Shown here piece by piece: positions 63,997-64,000 of a DNA stretch of 64,000 nucleotides; within the stretch, counting starts at the first letter, position 1, and the number at the start of each line of letters is the position of its first letter. Position numbers and translations under genes: made by a program. The stretch comes from Planomonospora sp. ID67723. Its GTDB lineage: Bacteria; Actinomycetota; Actinomycetes; Streptosporangiales; Streptosporangiaceae. The stretch spans positions 124,001-188,000 of the forward strand of contig NZ_JABTEZ010000004.1 of assembly GCF_015711605.1 (NCBI RefSeq). Reading direction: 5' to 3'. The notes under the pieces are model-generated. The model saw only the letters and a program-made list of their open reading frames with translations. It did not search any database and had not been told where the DNA came from.

Positions 63997-64000
63997 GGGT

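Overview
The window is high-GC DNA (most codons end in G or C, with many GTG and TTG starts) typical of a filamentous actinomycete. The mix of families (MmyB-type XRE regulators, an ECF42/DGPF operon, DUF4132, a CU044_5270-type protein next to a sigma factor, PadR plus a HAAS-like prefix protein, ISL3 and IS5 elements) suggests Streptosporangiales or a relative. That placement is inference. I saw no tRNA, rRNA or CRISPR array.

Layout. 0-13 kb: a partial PEP-mutase/isocitrate-lyase-like gene, an ArsR-type regulator, a large secreted repeat protein, a MarR/GbsR-regulated membrane protein, a PadR/HAAS pair, a GNAT, a MerR regulator and a broken DUF4132 gene. 13-24 kb: a membrane-anchored metallopeptidase, a kinase-fold protein, an OmpR-type two-component system divergent from an S41 peptidase lipoprotein, a threonine-synthase-like enzyme, a methyltransferase and an ECF42 sigma operon with its probable autoregulated promoter. 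24-29.8 kb: a NUDIX protein, a GAF histidine kinase with a truncated receiver protein, a GAF protein lacking kinase residues, and an aldo/keto reductase. 29.9-36.5 kb: a decay zone. It holds a relaxase remnant, a frameshifted XRE regulator, an MFS-SDR chimera, an internally deleted zinc alcohol dehydrogenase, a beheaded aldo/keto reductase, an AKR-SDR chimera and a shattered Ser/Thr kinase gene. 36.6-46.2 kb: mostly intact genes (O-methyltransferase, hydrolase, MFS exporter, sigma factor pair, PfpI-TetR-TfoX operon) mixed with integrase and other remnants. 46.5-54.5 kb: ISL3 fragments, a small secreted protein, an SDR, two XRE regulators, a broken PIG-L deacetylase gene and a GntR regulator. 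54.6-59.3 kb: a nested insertion-sequence island. 59.3-64 kb: a carboxymuconolactone-decarboxylase-like operon, a hydrolase divergent from a GlxA-type regulator, another ISL3 remnant and a small membrane protein.

The most interesting structure is the island at 54.6-59.3 kb. Two inverted 740-bp copies of an IS5-like element (here IS-A) carry the same internal deletion of the transposase core, so they look like a non-autonomous derivative moved in trans. The first copy was later hit 24 bp inside its left end by a second IS5-like element (IS-B), which has perfect outer inverted repeats, a CTAG target duplication and a passenger VOC (glyoxalase-fold) gene. The two IS-A copies flank a MerR-methyltransferase fusion gene whose promoter has a 19-bp spacer and probably gives a leaderless mRNA.

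A second theme is the number of genes that are fused, internally deleted or frameshifted. Several are single-base events that could be sequencing errors; others are clean joins of two families. A short dispersed repeat also recurs next to integrase and relaxase remnants, suggesting decayed integrative elements.
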